This document shows positions 1-9,037 of a stretch of 14,687 nucleotides of DNA, piece after piece. Numbering within the stretch: position 1 is the first letter of the stretch; each line of letters opens with the position of its first letter. Made by a program: the position numbers and the translations under genes. The notes below the pieces were generated by a model. It ran no database searches. It had not been told where the DNA came from and was given only the letters and a program-made list of their open reading frames with translations. The DNA is from Tritrichomonas foetus. Taxonomy: Eukaryota; Parabasalia; Tritrichomonadida; Tritrichomonadidae. The stretch spans positions 17,119 to 31,805 of the forward strand of contig MLAK01001164.1 of assembly GCA_001839685.1 (NCBI GenBank). The letters are read 5' to 3'.

Positions 1-76
1 ATTATTTAATTGTAATCCTATTAATAATATATAAATATTATAATTTAAAAATCAAGATACAGAGAAAACCAAATCC

Positions 77-94
77 AAAAAAAAATTGTGAGAA
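77..94 (+). repeat. left arm of an 18-nt inverted repeat
   Basis: Nine A followed by TTGTGAGAA is matched exactly, in reverse complement, at 670-687. Outside both arms a weaker match continues (GAGAAAACC against GGAGAAAGCC). The pair brackets most of the possible pseudogene on the minus strand. The poly-A part inflates the match, so the informative core is only about 9 nt. Confidence 0.35.
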
Positions 95-582
95 AAAAAT
101 AAACCCCACAGAAATTTCTGAGAATTATTGAGATAAAAAGTGATTTTATAGCATTAATATCTTGATTATTTCTTATCATAAATCGTGCTTTTTATTATCA
201 TATGACCCTCCATCGAAAATTATAATGTTTTCCAAAATACAAAAATGAAGTATAAAAAAAATATTAATAATTTTGATATAAATAAAAAAAATTTAGGCAT
301 CAATGAGAAGATTACGAATGTTTTGCCATCTAAATGGCGAGTCATCAGAAAATTCACTTGGCATCGAGTCTGGAAAAAAACATATTGGATTCCATTTTTC
401 TTGATTTGGTCTTTCAATCGTTGTATCTGTATCCCTGCTTGAGAATGTGCTGTTGAGGACTGCCAGTCTATTTTCTTCATATACTAAAATTTTATGACAG
501 AAAAGATTTCAATACATTCATATTTGTCAAATGGAAATTGAATTAATTCAACATCACTGAGTTAAAACTATCAAAATTTTCG

Positions 583-602
583 CGATTTTTAATTAAAAAT
601 CG
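583..602. repeat. perfect 20-bp palindrome
   Basis: CGATTTTTAATTAAAAATCG is its own reverse complement. CTATC at 568-572 and GATAG at 602-606 lie on either side of it. It could extrude as a hairpin or bind a dimeric protein, but no function is shown by the sequence. Confidence 0.7.
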
Positions 603-669
603 ATAGAAGAAGTGTAAATAGAATTATGGGAAGCAGTATTATAATCTTTGTGATTCTTGGAAAAAAAGC

Positions 670-687
670 TTCTCACAATTTTTTTTT
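670..687 (-). repeat. right arm of an 18-nt inverted repeat
   Basis: TTCTCACAA followed by nine T is the exact reverse complement of 77-94. See that entry for the extended weak match and the caveat about the homopolymer. Confidence 0.35.
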
Positions 688-916
688 AGGCTTTCTCCAA
701 AATCGCTCTTTTTTCGGTTTAATTGTTGCAAAATTTCAAAACTATGAATAAATATGGCTCATAACTATAAAAAATAGATTTAACAATTGACTGAAAGCTG
801 TTCACCCGAAAACTGAAACAATAGCTTCTTCAGAATCATTTTCGAAATATTTTTGAATTCGGCCATTTGCGAAGTTTGCGATAAGGGAAATTTTCGTCAT
901 TCTTTTAGCTATTTGG

Positions 917-938
917 NTTTNGATTTTTNANTGATGGN
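917..938. other. cluster of five ambiguous bases
   Basis: N is written at 917, 921, 929, 931 and 938. This marks poor base calling or read conflict about 110-130 nt upstream of the first long gene. Promoter and frame statements for this stretch are therefore unreliable. Confidence 0.95.
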
Positions 939-962
939 ATTAAGTAATACTGATGATAAGGA

Positions 963-969
963 TCATTTT
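963..969 (+). promoter_or_regulatory. Inr-like motif upstream of the HEAT-repeat gene
   Basis: TCATTTT fits the trichomonad initiator consensus TCA(+1)Y(T/A). It is 85 nt upstream of the ATG at 1050, which is long for trichomonad 5' untranslated leaders (normally under about 20 nt). A poorer match, TCATCTC at 1021-1027, is 27 nt from that ATG. Neither is decisive. Confidence 0.2.
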
Positions 970-1049
970 AGTGATTTCGTACGTTAAGACTATTTGGTTT
1001 GTATACATCTGAATCGACATTCATCTCTGAACAAATCAAAAAATCAGGA

Positions 1050-4000
1050 ATGGAATCCTTCCTAGAAGGCTTAATTCCACTCGTTGCCCAACCTCATCTT
1101 GTTCCAGCCGAACAAATTATCACGCTAGCACTTCTTTCCTTCGAAGAAATCTTCCAGACGGTCCCCGACGACTCCGATAAAATATATGAATCTATCGAAC
1201 AGGTTCTCCTTCCATTTTTCAGCATCAACGACGGCTGCCTTTCACTCCCCGCTTCAATTAGAATTGCCAACTGCCTTATTTCTGTTTATGAGAAATCAAA
1301 TCATCCCGAAAAATGGAATTTCATAAATTACACATCATTGAAATTGAATCCGGCTTCGATTTACGGTTTAGGTCAAATAATAGACTTTATAGGTGACAGA
1401 ATTGAAAACCAGCTTCCAACAATAGCAAAAGTATTAATTGATAATTCCAAAAATGAAGAATTTGTTTTGCCAACACTTTTTGCTTTGAATTCCTGCCTTA
1501 AACGGTCTCCACATTACATGCAGCCTTTTGCACCAAGTATTTTCAATTTTGCCAAATCAGCAGCATTATCTGATGATGAGCCACTTCAATTAAACGGTCT
1601 CAAACTTTTAAGAACACTTATTAAAAAGACTGATTTACCGATCCAGAACTTTTTGAATATTGCACATCAAGTTTTCAAGAAAATTGAATACAAAGAAACT
1701 CGGGCAGCTGATTACGTTTATTTAGATGCCTGTTACTTTGTTGCAAGGCTTGCATACACACCTTTCCTTTCTTTAGAACCGGAAGACACACGCGCAGAAT
1801 GGACAGCTGTCGAATGGGGCTCAAATGAAGTTGAAGATACATCTAGTATGAATTCAAACTCAAACTCAAATAATACTGTTAATACTAATGTTAACAACAA
1901 TGGATCTAATTCAAATATAAACCTGAGTGGAAATGATAATTCTAATAATACTAAGAAAGTCAATGAATTAGAAGAAAGTTTCGATATATTGAGACAATTT
2001 TCAGATCATTTTAAATTTATTTTAACAAGATTCTTGGATTTGCTTGAACCAATGACTATTCATAAAAATTTATTCACGCTTTATGAATTTGTTCGAGAAG
2101 TTGATGAAACAGAATTACCACAAGTAATGTCACTTTTCGGACATGATGTTAAACAATCAATTTTTAAACGAGTCGCCAAAGAGCAGCCACCAACAAAAGA
2201 GCAATTGGCTCTTCTTATTTCTTTATATTGTGGTGAAGATTCCACTCGAGAAATTGCAGCTCTTGCTTTACAATTAGCAAACAGTGGTAATACACGGAAT
2301 CGAAGAGCAGCTGCTGAGTTTTTTGCTGAATTGGATGAATGGGATCCCGATTTAGCTGAACAATATTTAGAAACATCAATGCTTTGTTTGGCCTTTCCAC
2401 CAGAAAATAATCCGAATATGGAAAATGAAATAATTGGGTTTTCAATGATTGCTTCTTCAATTTTAGGACCTTCTCCAGATCGTGTTGAACTTGCAATGGA
2501 TAATTCGGAAAATATTGAATTATTTTTAAACAAATTTTTGAAAGTTGATGATGTTCTAAGTCCAACTTTTGAAGCGTGTTTCGTATTAATGACGGTTTTA
2601 CCTGAAAAATTAATTCCGAAAGAACTTACAAGTGAAGCACTTGCAAGACTTGCTGGATTTATTGAAGGACAAGATTATTCACGTGGTATTGCGCGTTTAA
2701 ATGAGGTTTGTAGAAGTGCCGCTGTCTTTTTAGCACAACATCCTTATTTCGAAGTAATTGGCAGATTGTATTGGCATATAATTTCACTTCCAAATTTACC
2801 TTCACGCTCTGGTATTCTAGCAATCATTATTGCATCACCTAGAGCGTTAGAAGGAACATCAAAACTCGCAAATATCTCATACATGCTTGTTGAACATATT
2901 TTGAGTGTGAGGCCAAGTAATTCTTTAATGATGAGTATGGTAAAGCATCCAATAATATCTTTAAGTTTCGATCCACCACTTCCGGAATTGATTTTTTCAT
3001 ATGTACGGAAAAATGAATTCTGTTTTCGAATTGTTGACAATTATCCAGATTTCATTCTTTCATTAAAACCTGAAACTGCAACAAAAACAATTTCTAAACT
3101 TTTGGCAAATCAAACCAATAATGCAATGTCACATTTAATCTTATTATCATTGATTCAAAATGAGAAAATAATTAAACTTTTACCAAAAGGATTTGATAAA
3201 TCTTTATTTTCAACAGTTTCTGATTTAACTGCTGAATCAGACATTTCAGAAATTATGGAGTTGTCCATAACTGCTGAAGTTTTAGCAATTTATGCTAAAT
3301 CAAATCCAAAAAGATTAGCTTCATTTATGACAGTTCTTGAAGAACAAAGCACAATTGCGAAATGTATTCTTTTGGCTGCTGTTTTATCACATTGTGATTT
3401 TGATAATGAAGCATTAGCTGTAATCATGCATGATTTGGATGGTATTGCTATGATTAGTGATTTTACCAATTTTGCTCTTCATGCACTTTCGGTCCTCTTT
3501 ATTGAGAATAGTATGAAACTTGCTGCAAATGGTGTTGTTGATATGCAATGTCAAGTTATGTTTAATTTACTTAATTCTGAGCATGTTTTATATCCAGAAG
3601 AAATGGAAATGGTTGCTGACAGTTTTAGTAACTTTTTGCCAATTGTTTCACCAGAAATTGAAACTGATAGATCAGCTTTAATTCCATTAATTAAGCTTAC
3701 TGTTCAATCATTCACTAATGTACCACTTCCATTCATGAAACACTTCACGTTCAAAACAATGCAAGCTGTTTCTGCATTTGCTCGAAAATTAACAACAAAT
3801 ATCTTGACAATTCAATTTCCAATGTCACGTGGCATTTCTACAAAGCTACAACTTGTTGCATCTGCTACACTTGCTGATGTTCTTCGAGTATCTCCTGATT
3901 CTGTGAAAGAATATGACTTCTTTGAATATTTGGACGACTCTCTAGTAAATCTTCAAAGAACAGCAGATAAAAGAGCTTCGGACTTCATTCTTGCTATTAC

Positions 4001-6347
4001 TCAAAACTTTGCTGATCGCTTTACAGAGGAATTACATAATACTACAAAAGATCAAAAGGAAACCTCACGCTTAGGTGATTATATTTATATCATCAAAACA
4101 ATTTTAGCAAATGGTGCTTTGCCTTTCACTGGAAATGCAATAATTGAAGCTGTTCGTGTTGTAAAACTGTGTGCATTGAACATGATTGAAATCATTTTAC
4201 CCCTTTTTAAGAAAATTTATCCATTTCCAAGTGATTATCTCACCGATATAATGTCATCTTTAATTCGTGCAATTGAAACACGTAAAAGAAAGCTTACAAC
4301 ATTAAGCTATTCGATTCTAGTCACTATATTAGATGAATTTAAAGAAGAAGAAAATGATGATGAAGTCCATATTCTATCTTTATATGATTCACAATTTTCT
4401 ACAGCTGTTAGATATGGATTCCAACTTGATTTAGGTATAAGTAGTGAATTTTTAGTTGCCTTCTTATGGTTTCATCTAGAAAACCTGAAAACTAGACCAG
4501 CTGTAATGAAAGTCATTCTCGACTCTTATGTAACTGGTTTAGAAAGATGTAAACAACGTACCATTGCGTATGTTGGTATTGCTGCATGTATTGCAGATAT
4601 TGCACGTGAACAAACTGCTCTTTTTGATCAAGTTAAAGCCTTTGTCTCTAAATTGATGCCTTTATTCGCTGAAATTATAAATGAATCAATGAATATCCTT
4701 CAAAGTAATCCACCTGATTGGGCCAAAATTGCTCAGTTTCGATCAAATTACAGTGATTTCTATGGTGATATGCTTAGTTGTTTTGTTTGGTTCCAAAAGA
4801 AACTTGGAATAATGGAAATTATTCGATTAGAGAAAATTGTTAATTTCTGTATTAAAGAAATTTGGAATGGTTCTGAAATGTGGCGTGTTTCTTCTGCTTT
4901 TGAGGCTTTGGCAGTTATAATTGAAACATCACCTGAAACAGTCTCAATGGAAGTTCTTGGTCATGCCGTTGATGTTGTTCGTGAAATGAATGAAGCTTCG
5001 CCAGAATTTTTGGAATATGCACTTCCACTTTTCTTAAGAGCAAGTGTCAAAAAGATAACAAACATTGTAACAAGCATTCCGGTTTTAAAGAATTCTCTAT
5101 CAATGAATGACATAAAAGAAACAAACCCCACAATTAATAACCCCAGTCCTAAATCTTCACTAAACACTGAAATAAAATATTTACCTTCTACAGATGAAAT
5201 TAACAACACAGCCAAAGAACAACTTCAGCAAAACGTCAATCTCAATCAAAATCATGACAACATTGAAAATCAAAACACCAAAACTGAGAATATGCAAGAT
5301 AGTAAACTCGAAAATGAAAAAATTGTTGGAAAGGATGAAGAATTTACAAAGATTCATGATTTGAGTGATTTAAGTGAAACAATTGATCAAAATCTACAAA
5401 AAACTAGCAGTAAGTCAGATGACGATGATATTGATGAAACTCATAAAGACATCATTCAGAAACAAGCACCAAAAATATGGGAACATTTAATGGAAGCTGC
5501 TTTGAAATTGAGTTATGTTCCTGAAGTTTTGGGAATCTTAATTGCCAAAGGACGAAACGATCAAGTTTCTCAATATGCCGAAGGAATATTTCAAGATGCT
5601 GTCGATCAGCCTTCTAATGAACTATATGTTCCAGTTTTGAAGCTTTTGGCACATAAAGTTCCAGAAAAATCTGGAATTTTCATCGAAAGAATCATGAATG
5701 AAAAAGACATTGATATTCAATGGAAACTTGATAACTTAAAATTGTTTTTATCCAAAGTTACAATCGATTCTATCAAACCTTCTGTTTTGAATGATGCTTC
5801 AAAATTGATTCATTTTCATTTCAAAAGAGGAGGTCTAAAAATTCTGTCAGAGATCATAAGCAGTAATCCAAAAATAGGTTTTGCTGTTCTTTCTATTTAT
5901 AAACTTGAACATATTCGTTTATTAATTGAAAAAGAATTCAACAATGCGAAAGTTTATCTTCAATTTTTAAGATTCGCCTTTTTGAAAGCGAAAGAGCAGT
6001 TTTTATTAAATCCAGAAATTTTTGAACGTTTAATATCTGTAGCAATCCATACATTAAATATTTGGGGATCTTCTTCTGATCATCGAGTCTTCAAAATAAT
6101 TTCACTGGCAGTGAATCTACTCCAAGAAACAAAAGAAGCATCACCAAGACTTTTTAAAGAAACAATCCTTAAAAAAGTGAGTAACAGAGAAATGCAAATT
6201 GCACTTGCAGCGGTTGAAATGTCTATAAATAAGAAAAATAAAAGCGGAAAAATCATCAAACTGAAAAAATTCTCACAAATGAACAGGAAAAATTCCCATG
6301 ATTTGGAAAATGAAGATGGTGTTCCAATTCCAAATGAACCACAATGA
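1050..6347 (+). CDS. large HEAT/ARM-type helical repeat protein, 1765 aa
   Basis: The frame is open from 975 and its first ATG is at 1050, giving 1765 residues; the upstream TTG at 999 is not a credible eukaryotic start. The product is almost entirely amphipathic helix pairs (for example LPTLFALNSCLKRSPHYM and ASATLADVLRVSPDSVKEYD), with no signal peptide or membrane segment, as in HEAT/ARM solenoids that act as scaffolds or transport adaptors. Two polar stretches interrupt it: an Asn/Ser tract near 1843-1956 and a long charged Asn/Gln/Glu/Asp linker at about 5095-5455. The C-terminus is basic and then acidic. The length exceeds importin-beta proteins (about 1100) and is nearer to HEATR5/Laa1 proteins (about 2050). 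The arrangement of the N-terminal third suggests the latter weakly, and an importin-like protein is the alternative. The assignment to a repeat fold is firm; the family is not. No intron is needed. Confidence 0.9.
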   Translation: MESFLEGLIPLVAQPHLVPAEQIITLALLSFEEIFQTVPDDSDKIYESIEQVLLPFFSINDGCLSLPASIRIANCLISVYEKSNHPEKWNFINYTSLKLNPASIYGLGQIIDFIGDRIENQLPTIAKVLIDNSKNEEFVLPTLFALNSCLKRSPHYMQPFAPSIFNFAKSAALSDDEPLQLNGLKLLRTLIKKTDLPIQNFLNIAHQVFKKIEYKETRAADYVYLDACYFVARLAYTPFLSLEPEDTRAEWTAVEWGSNEVEDTSSMNSNSNSNNTVNTNVNNNGSNSNINLSGNDNSNNTKKVNELEESFDILRQFSDHFKFILTRFLDLLEPMTIHKNLFTLYEFVREVDETELPQVMSLFGHDVKQSIFKRVAKEQPPTKEQLALLISLYCGEDSTREIAALALQLANSGNTRNRRAAAEFFAELDEWDPDLAEQYLETSMLCLAFPPENNPNMENEIIGFSMIASSILGPSPDRVELAMDNSENIELFLNKFLKVDDVLSPTFEACFVLMTVLPEKLIPKELTSEALARLAGFIEGQDYSRGIARLNEVCRSAAVFLAQHPYFEVIGRLYWHIISLPNLPSRSGILAIIIASPRALEGTSKLANISYMLVEHILSVRPSNSLMMSMVKHPIISLSFDPPLPELIFSYVRKNEFCFRIVDNYPDFILSLKPETATKTISKLLANQTNNAMSHLILLSLIQNEKIIKLLPKGFDKSLFSTVSDLTAESDISEIMELSITAEVLAIYAKSNPKRLASFMTVLEEQSTIAKCILLAAVLSHCDFDNEALAVIMHDLDGIAMISDFTNFALHALSVLFIENSMKLAANGVVDMQCQVMFNLLNSEHVLYPEEMEMVADSFSNFLPIVSPEIETDRSALIPLIKLTVQSFTNVPLPFMKHFTFKTMQAVSAFARKLTTNILTIQFPMSRGISTKLQLVASATLADVLRVSPDSVKEYDFFEYLDDSLVNLQRTADKRASDFILAITQNFADRFTEELHNTTKDQKETSRLGDYIYIIKTILANGALPFTGNAIIEAVRVVKLCALNMIEIILPLFKKIYPFPSDYLTDIMSSLIRAIETRKRKLTTLSYSILVTILDEFKEEENDDEVHILSLYDSQFSTAVRYGFQLDLGISSEFLVAFLWFHLENLKTRPAVMKVILDSYVTGLERCKQRTIAYVGIAACIADIAREQTALFDQVKAFVSKLMPLFAEIINESMNILQSNPPDWAKIAQFRSNYSDFYGDMLSCFVWFQKKLGIMEIIRLEKIVNFCIKEIWNGSEMWRVSSAFEALAVIIETSPETVSMEVLGHAVDVVREMNEASPEFLEYALPLFLRASVKKITNIVTSIPVLKNSLSMNDIKETNPTINNPSPKSSLNTEIKYLPSTDEINNTAKEQLQQNVNLNQNHDNIENQNTKTENMQDSKLENEKIVGKDEEFTKIHDLSDLSETIDQNLQKTSSKSDDDDIDETHKDIIQKQAPKIWEHLMEAALKLSYVPEVLGILIAKGRNDQVSQYAEGIFQDAVDQPSNELYVPVLKLLAHKVPEKSGIFIERIMNEKDIDIQWKLDNLKLFLSKVTIDSIKPSVLNDASKLIHFHFKRGGLKILSEIISSNPKIGFAVLSIYKLEHIRLLIEKEFNNAKVYLQFLRFAFLKAKEQFLLNPEIFERLISVAIHTLNIWGSSSDHRVFKIISLAVNLLQETKEASPRLFKETILKKVSNREMQIALAAVEMSINKKNKSGKIIKLKKFSQMNRKNSHDLENEDGVPIPNEPQ
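1843..1956 (+). repeat. Asn/Ser codon tract inside the HEAT-repeat gene
   Basis: About 38 codons are mostly Asn and Ser, using AAT/AAC and TCA/TCT, for example MNSNSNSNNTVNTNVNNN. The tract is inserted between helical segments and is probably a disordered loop that grew by codon slippage. The mix of synonymous codons argues against a recent simple expansion. Confidence 0.8.
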
Positions 6348-6640
6348 AATATTTGATGAAATTTGAGGGAAGAACTGATCTCCAGTTTGATTCATGTAAT
6401 GTAATTTTTATATGTTTTATTTTATTAATATTTTAATGTTTGTCTTTATACTAAAATGATAAAATTTATTATTATTATTTTGTTTCATCAATAAATCCTT
6501 ATGCCCACGCTTTTCGTTTTTCAAAATCATTTTAGACATAAGTGTTAATTATTATATAATTATTTTTGTTGTTTTTCCTGATGCTTGCATACCTATGTGC
6601 CAGTTAACCGCCTATTATTTATATTTGTCAATATGATGAA
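6348..6640. other. intergenic spacer between the first and second genes
   Basis: This is an AT-rich spacer of 293 nt with several T-runs and TAAA-like sites that could serve 3' end formation of the upstream gene. I see no open frame or RNA gene. Upstream of the second gene, TCAATAT at 6628-6634 precedes the first ATG, and CCATTC at 6670-6675 precedes the alternative ATG at 6680. Confidence 0.6.
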
Positions 6641-8851
6641 ATGTTATCTGCTTTTGACCTTAACCGTTTCCATTCTATCATGACCGAAAAACCTTTTCAG
6701 CTTCTTCCAATCATTGATTTAAATAATTTTCAAGTGGAAGAGGAACTTGGAAATTATTATTTCCAAACAACCTATCTCATCAAAGAAAACAACCAAGTCT
6801 ATGATGGTCAGTTTTATCATCACGATTGTGCCGAGAGTGAAATCTCTAAATATATAGCACGGCCAATTATTGAGAAATGTCCTGGATTCATTGAAGTTGT
6901 TGGTGTCACTTTTTCTTCAAGTTTTAAACAAGGCAGAAATGTCATTGTTACAAAGCACTATGAAAATAAGACACTTCGGAATGTTATGGATGATTTAATG
7001 AAAAAAAAGCGTACATTAGGCTATGATAACACAGCCAAACAAATCATTATCACCGGATTGGCCAAAGCCATCGAAATACTACATTCCAATCGAATAATTC
7101 ATAACGAGGTCACTCCTTCAAACATTTGGCTTGATGAAAACTTTTACCCGCATTTAGGTGGTTTTGAATTCAGCACTCCATTTGATAGAGAAGCAATCAT
7201 GTTAGAAAAGGTGGATAATACATCACCTGTTTATAGGGCCCCAGAAAAAATTGAGAGTGAAGATTATGACGAGAAAGTTGATATTTATAGTTTTGCAATC
7301 ACACTTTATGAGATTTTATTTGACCGAGATCCTTATCAACTTAATTCATATAACTTAATATTCCCATTCTTAAGAAGTGTTCAGAACGGTGTACGACCTG
7401 AAATTCCAACATCTGTAAGTAATCATTTTCTTGCTGAATTAATGGAAAAGTGCTGGGATTATAATCCACGTGAAAGACCAAGCGCGAGTCAGTTATTTAA
7501 ATTATTATCAGAAGATCCTAATTATATGCTTGATGGAGTTGATAAACATGCATTTCAATCTTACTTGAAAACATTAAAATATGATGATCCTAATTCATTA
7601 AAAGACGAAATTTCCAAACTCAAGAAAAAAAACCAATATCTCCAAAATATTAAAAAAGAAAACGAATATTTAATCACTAATATTGTCGAAAAAGAAAAAG
7701 AAATTGAGAGATATAAAAAACAATATGATTCGCTAAATTTGCTATATACAAAATTAAAACAAAAATATGAAAAATTGAAAGAAGAAGAAAAGACCAAAAA
7801 ATCATGGTCAAGCGAAAGTAATGCTAAAAATGCAATGATTGATTTGAATGAGTATGAAAAGAAAGAACAATTAAGTTTTGGTACATTTGGTGAAGTTTAT
7901 TCAGTTTATCATAAAGAAAGTCACGAAGAATTTGCAGCTAAAGTGAGTAAATATCCATTTAGTAATAATGATGCTGATCTTCGAGAAATTAACATTTTAT
8001 GTCAATTAAAACATCCAACAATTGTTAATATGAAAGGATTTTCGTTTACTAATTTTGAACATGAAAATTGTATCACTATTTTGATGGAATTAATACAACA
8101 TGGTTCTTTACGAAATTTGCTTAATGAAGAGCAAAATGGTAATCTTAAACTTGATTATAATAATACTCAACGTCAAATTATTATTACCGGAATTGCATAT
8201 GGAATGAAATATTTACATGAACATCATATTTTTCATCGAGATTTAAAGCCAGATAATATTTTAATTGATTCAGAATTACATCCTAAAATCACTGATTTTG
8301 GTACATCCAAATTTTTTGATCCAGATCATTCACATTCACAATCACAACAACATGGTACATTATTTTATATGTCTCCAGAATCACTTGTTGATAATCATTA
8401 TGGACCAGAATCAGATGTTTATAGTTATGGTATTATGTTATATGAAATTTTAACATCACTTCCTGCTTATGATATGACTAAAACAGAAATTAATACAATC
8501 CTCAAATTTTGTAATAAAGTTGTCTATCAAAATTATCGACCAATCTTTACCATTCCAATTCAAAAAGAATTTCAAGAATTAATTGAGCAATGTTGGGATT
8601 CAGAACCATCAAATCGACCAACATTTTCCGATATTTTTACCAAATTGAGTTCAGATTCAAGATATCTTCTTGATGATGTTGATGAGAATGAATTTTCTAA
8701 TTATTTATTTGATTTAGAGCAATCCCAAAAGAATGATAATATTTCTGCTGTTCGTAATGAAGAAGTAATAATCAAACTTCTTCGAGACAATGAACTTCTA
8801 CGTCAAAGGATTGAAGAACTTGAAAATCGAACTAAAATTTCCGAATCTTAA
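6641..8851 (+). CDS. pseudokinase - coiled coil - active TKL-like protein kinase fusion
   Basis: The 736 residues form two kinase folds. Domain 1 (about 28-290) is catalytically dead: there is no glycine loop, the VAIK lysine strand reads VYDGQF, HRDLKPxN is HNEVTPSN (154-161), and DFG is GFE (174-176). APE (200-202) and the C-lobe CW..NPRERP motif remain. Residues about 317-388 form a Lys/Glu-rich coiled coil. Domain 2 (about 400-675) looks active: loop SFGTFG (412-417), AAK434, helix-C E449, HRDLKPDN (532-539), DFG (552-554) and SPE in place of APE. The first loop Gly is replaced by Ser. A second coiled coil closes the protein (about 703-730). Both domains are followed by the tail Y-(M/L)-L-D-x-V-D. 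The expected activity is cytosolic Ser/Thr (TKL-type) phosphorylation, with domain 1 as a likely regulator (inference). The start may instead be Met14 at 6680. The stop overlaps TAAAA, which fits the trichomonad TAAA poly(A) signal. Confidence 0.93.
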   Translation: MLSAFDLNRFHSIMTEKPFQLLPIIDLNNFQVEEELGNYYFQTTYLIKENNQVYDGQFYHHDCAESEISKYIARPIIEKCPGFIEVVGVTFSSSFKQGRNVIVTKHYENKTLRNVMDDLMKKKRTLGYDNTAKQIIITGLAKAIEILHSNRIIHNEVTPSNIWLDENFYPHLGGFEFSTPFDREAIMLEKVDNTSPVYRAPEKIESEDYDEKVDIYSFAITLYEILFDRDPYQLNSYNLIFPFLRSVQNGVRPEIPTSVSNHFLAELMEKCWDYNPRERPSASQLFKLLSEDPNYMLDGVDKHAFQSYLKTLKYDDPNSLKDEISKLKKKNQYLQNIKKENEYLITNIVEKEKEIERYKKQYDSLNLLYTKLKQKYEKLKEEEKTKKSWSSESNAKNAMIDLNEYEKKEQLSFGTFGEVYSVYHKESHEEFAAKVSKYPFSNNDADLREINILCQLKHPTIVNMKGFSFTNFEHENCITILMELIQHGSLRNLLNEEQNGNLKLDYNNTQRQIIITGIAYGMKYLHEHHIFHRDLKPDNILIDSELHPKITDFGTSKFFDPDHSHSQSQQHGTLFYMSPESLVDNHYGPESDVYSYGIMLYEILTSLPAYDMTKTEINTILKFCNKVVYQNYRPIFTIPIQKEFQELIEQCWDSEPSNRPTFSDIFTKLSSDSRYLLDDVDENEFSNYLFDLEQSQKNDNISAVRNEEVIIKLLRDNELLRQRIEELENRTKISES

Positions 8852-9037
8852 AACTAATCCTTAATAAACTTTTCTAGTTTTTTCCTGATTATACATTTCT
8901 TTATGACTTCTTTTCTTAAATACTTGATTTATTGATTTACACTATAGGCATGAAATATCCAAACTGAGGCAATATATTTATAGATTATTTGTTATTAAAT
9001 TTGGAGTAGAAATCTGAGAAAATTGGAGAAATTATAA
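8852..9037. other. intergenic, 3' flank of the kinase fusion gene
   Basis: This is AT-rich sequence with no gene, RNA or repeat that I can support. It separates the kinase fusion gene from the coding-like remnants that begin at 9038. Confidence 0.6.

Larger units (their letters stand above)
293..900 (-). pseudogene. possible degraded protein gene, coding-like pieces in shifting frames
   Basis: No intact gene lies here. Read on the minus strand, four protein-like open stretches follow one another in different frames: 900-802 (begins with ATG, MTKISLIANFANGRI...), 758-639 (39 codons, contains SFEILQQLNRKKSDFGES), 558-484 (24 codons, contains ELIQFPFDKYECIEIFSV) and 508-293 (71 codons, contains ERPNQEKWNPICFFPDSMP, ends SPFRWQNIRNLLIDA then TAA). 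They are polar, balanced in composition and locally richer in G+C than the flanks, unlike the low-complexity translations of typical AT-rich spacer. The simplest inference is one gene broken by indels, with its 3' end near 293. I do not recognise the family. It could also be chance, or a real gene with base-calling errors, since ambiguous bases lie just upstream at 917-938. Confidence 0.33.

Noticed and set aside
220..480. ATG-initiated minus-strand frame of 86 codons (MKKIDWQSS...)
   Set aside because: Its last third is a run of Phe/Leu/Ile/Lys from AT-rich spacer. The frame one base away (508-293) gives a more natural protein with a clean end, so I treat this as a shadow.
999..1049. TTG start of the HEAT-repeat frame
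   Set aside because: TTG is not used as a normal start in eukaryotic nuclear genes; the first ATG is at 1050, and no in-frame ATG exists between the upstream stop at 972-974 and 1050.
1733..5215. antisense frames of 76-150 codons inside the HEAT-repeat gene
   Set aside because: They lie wholly within a long gene with clear coding character and show composition expected of complement translations.
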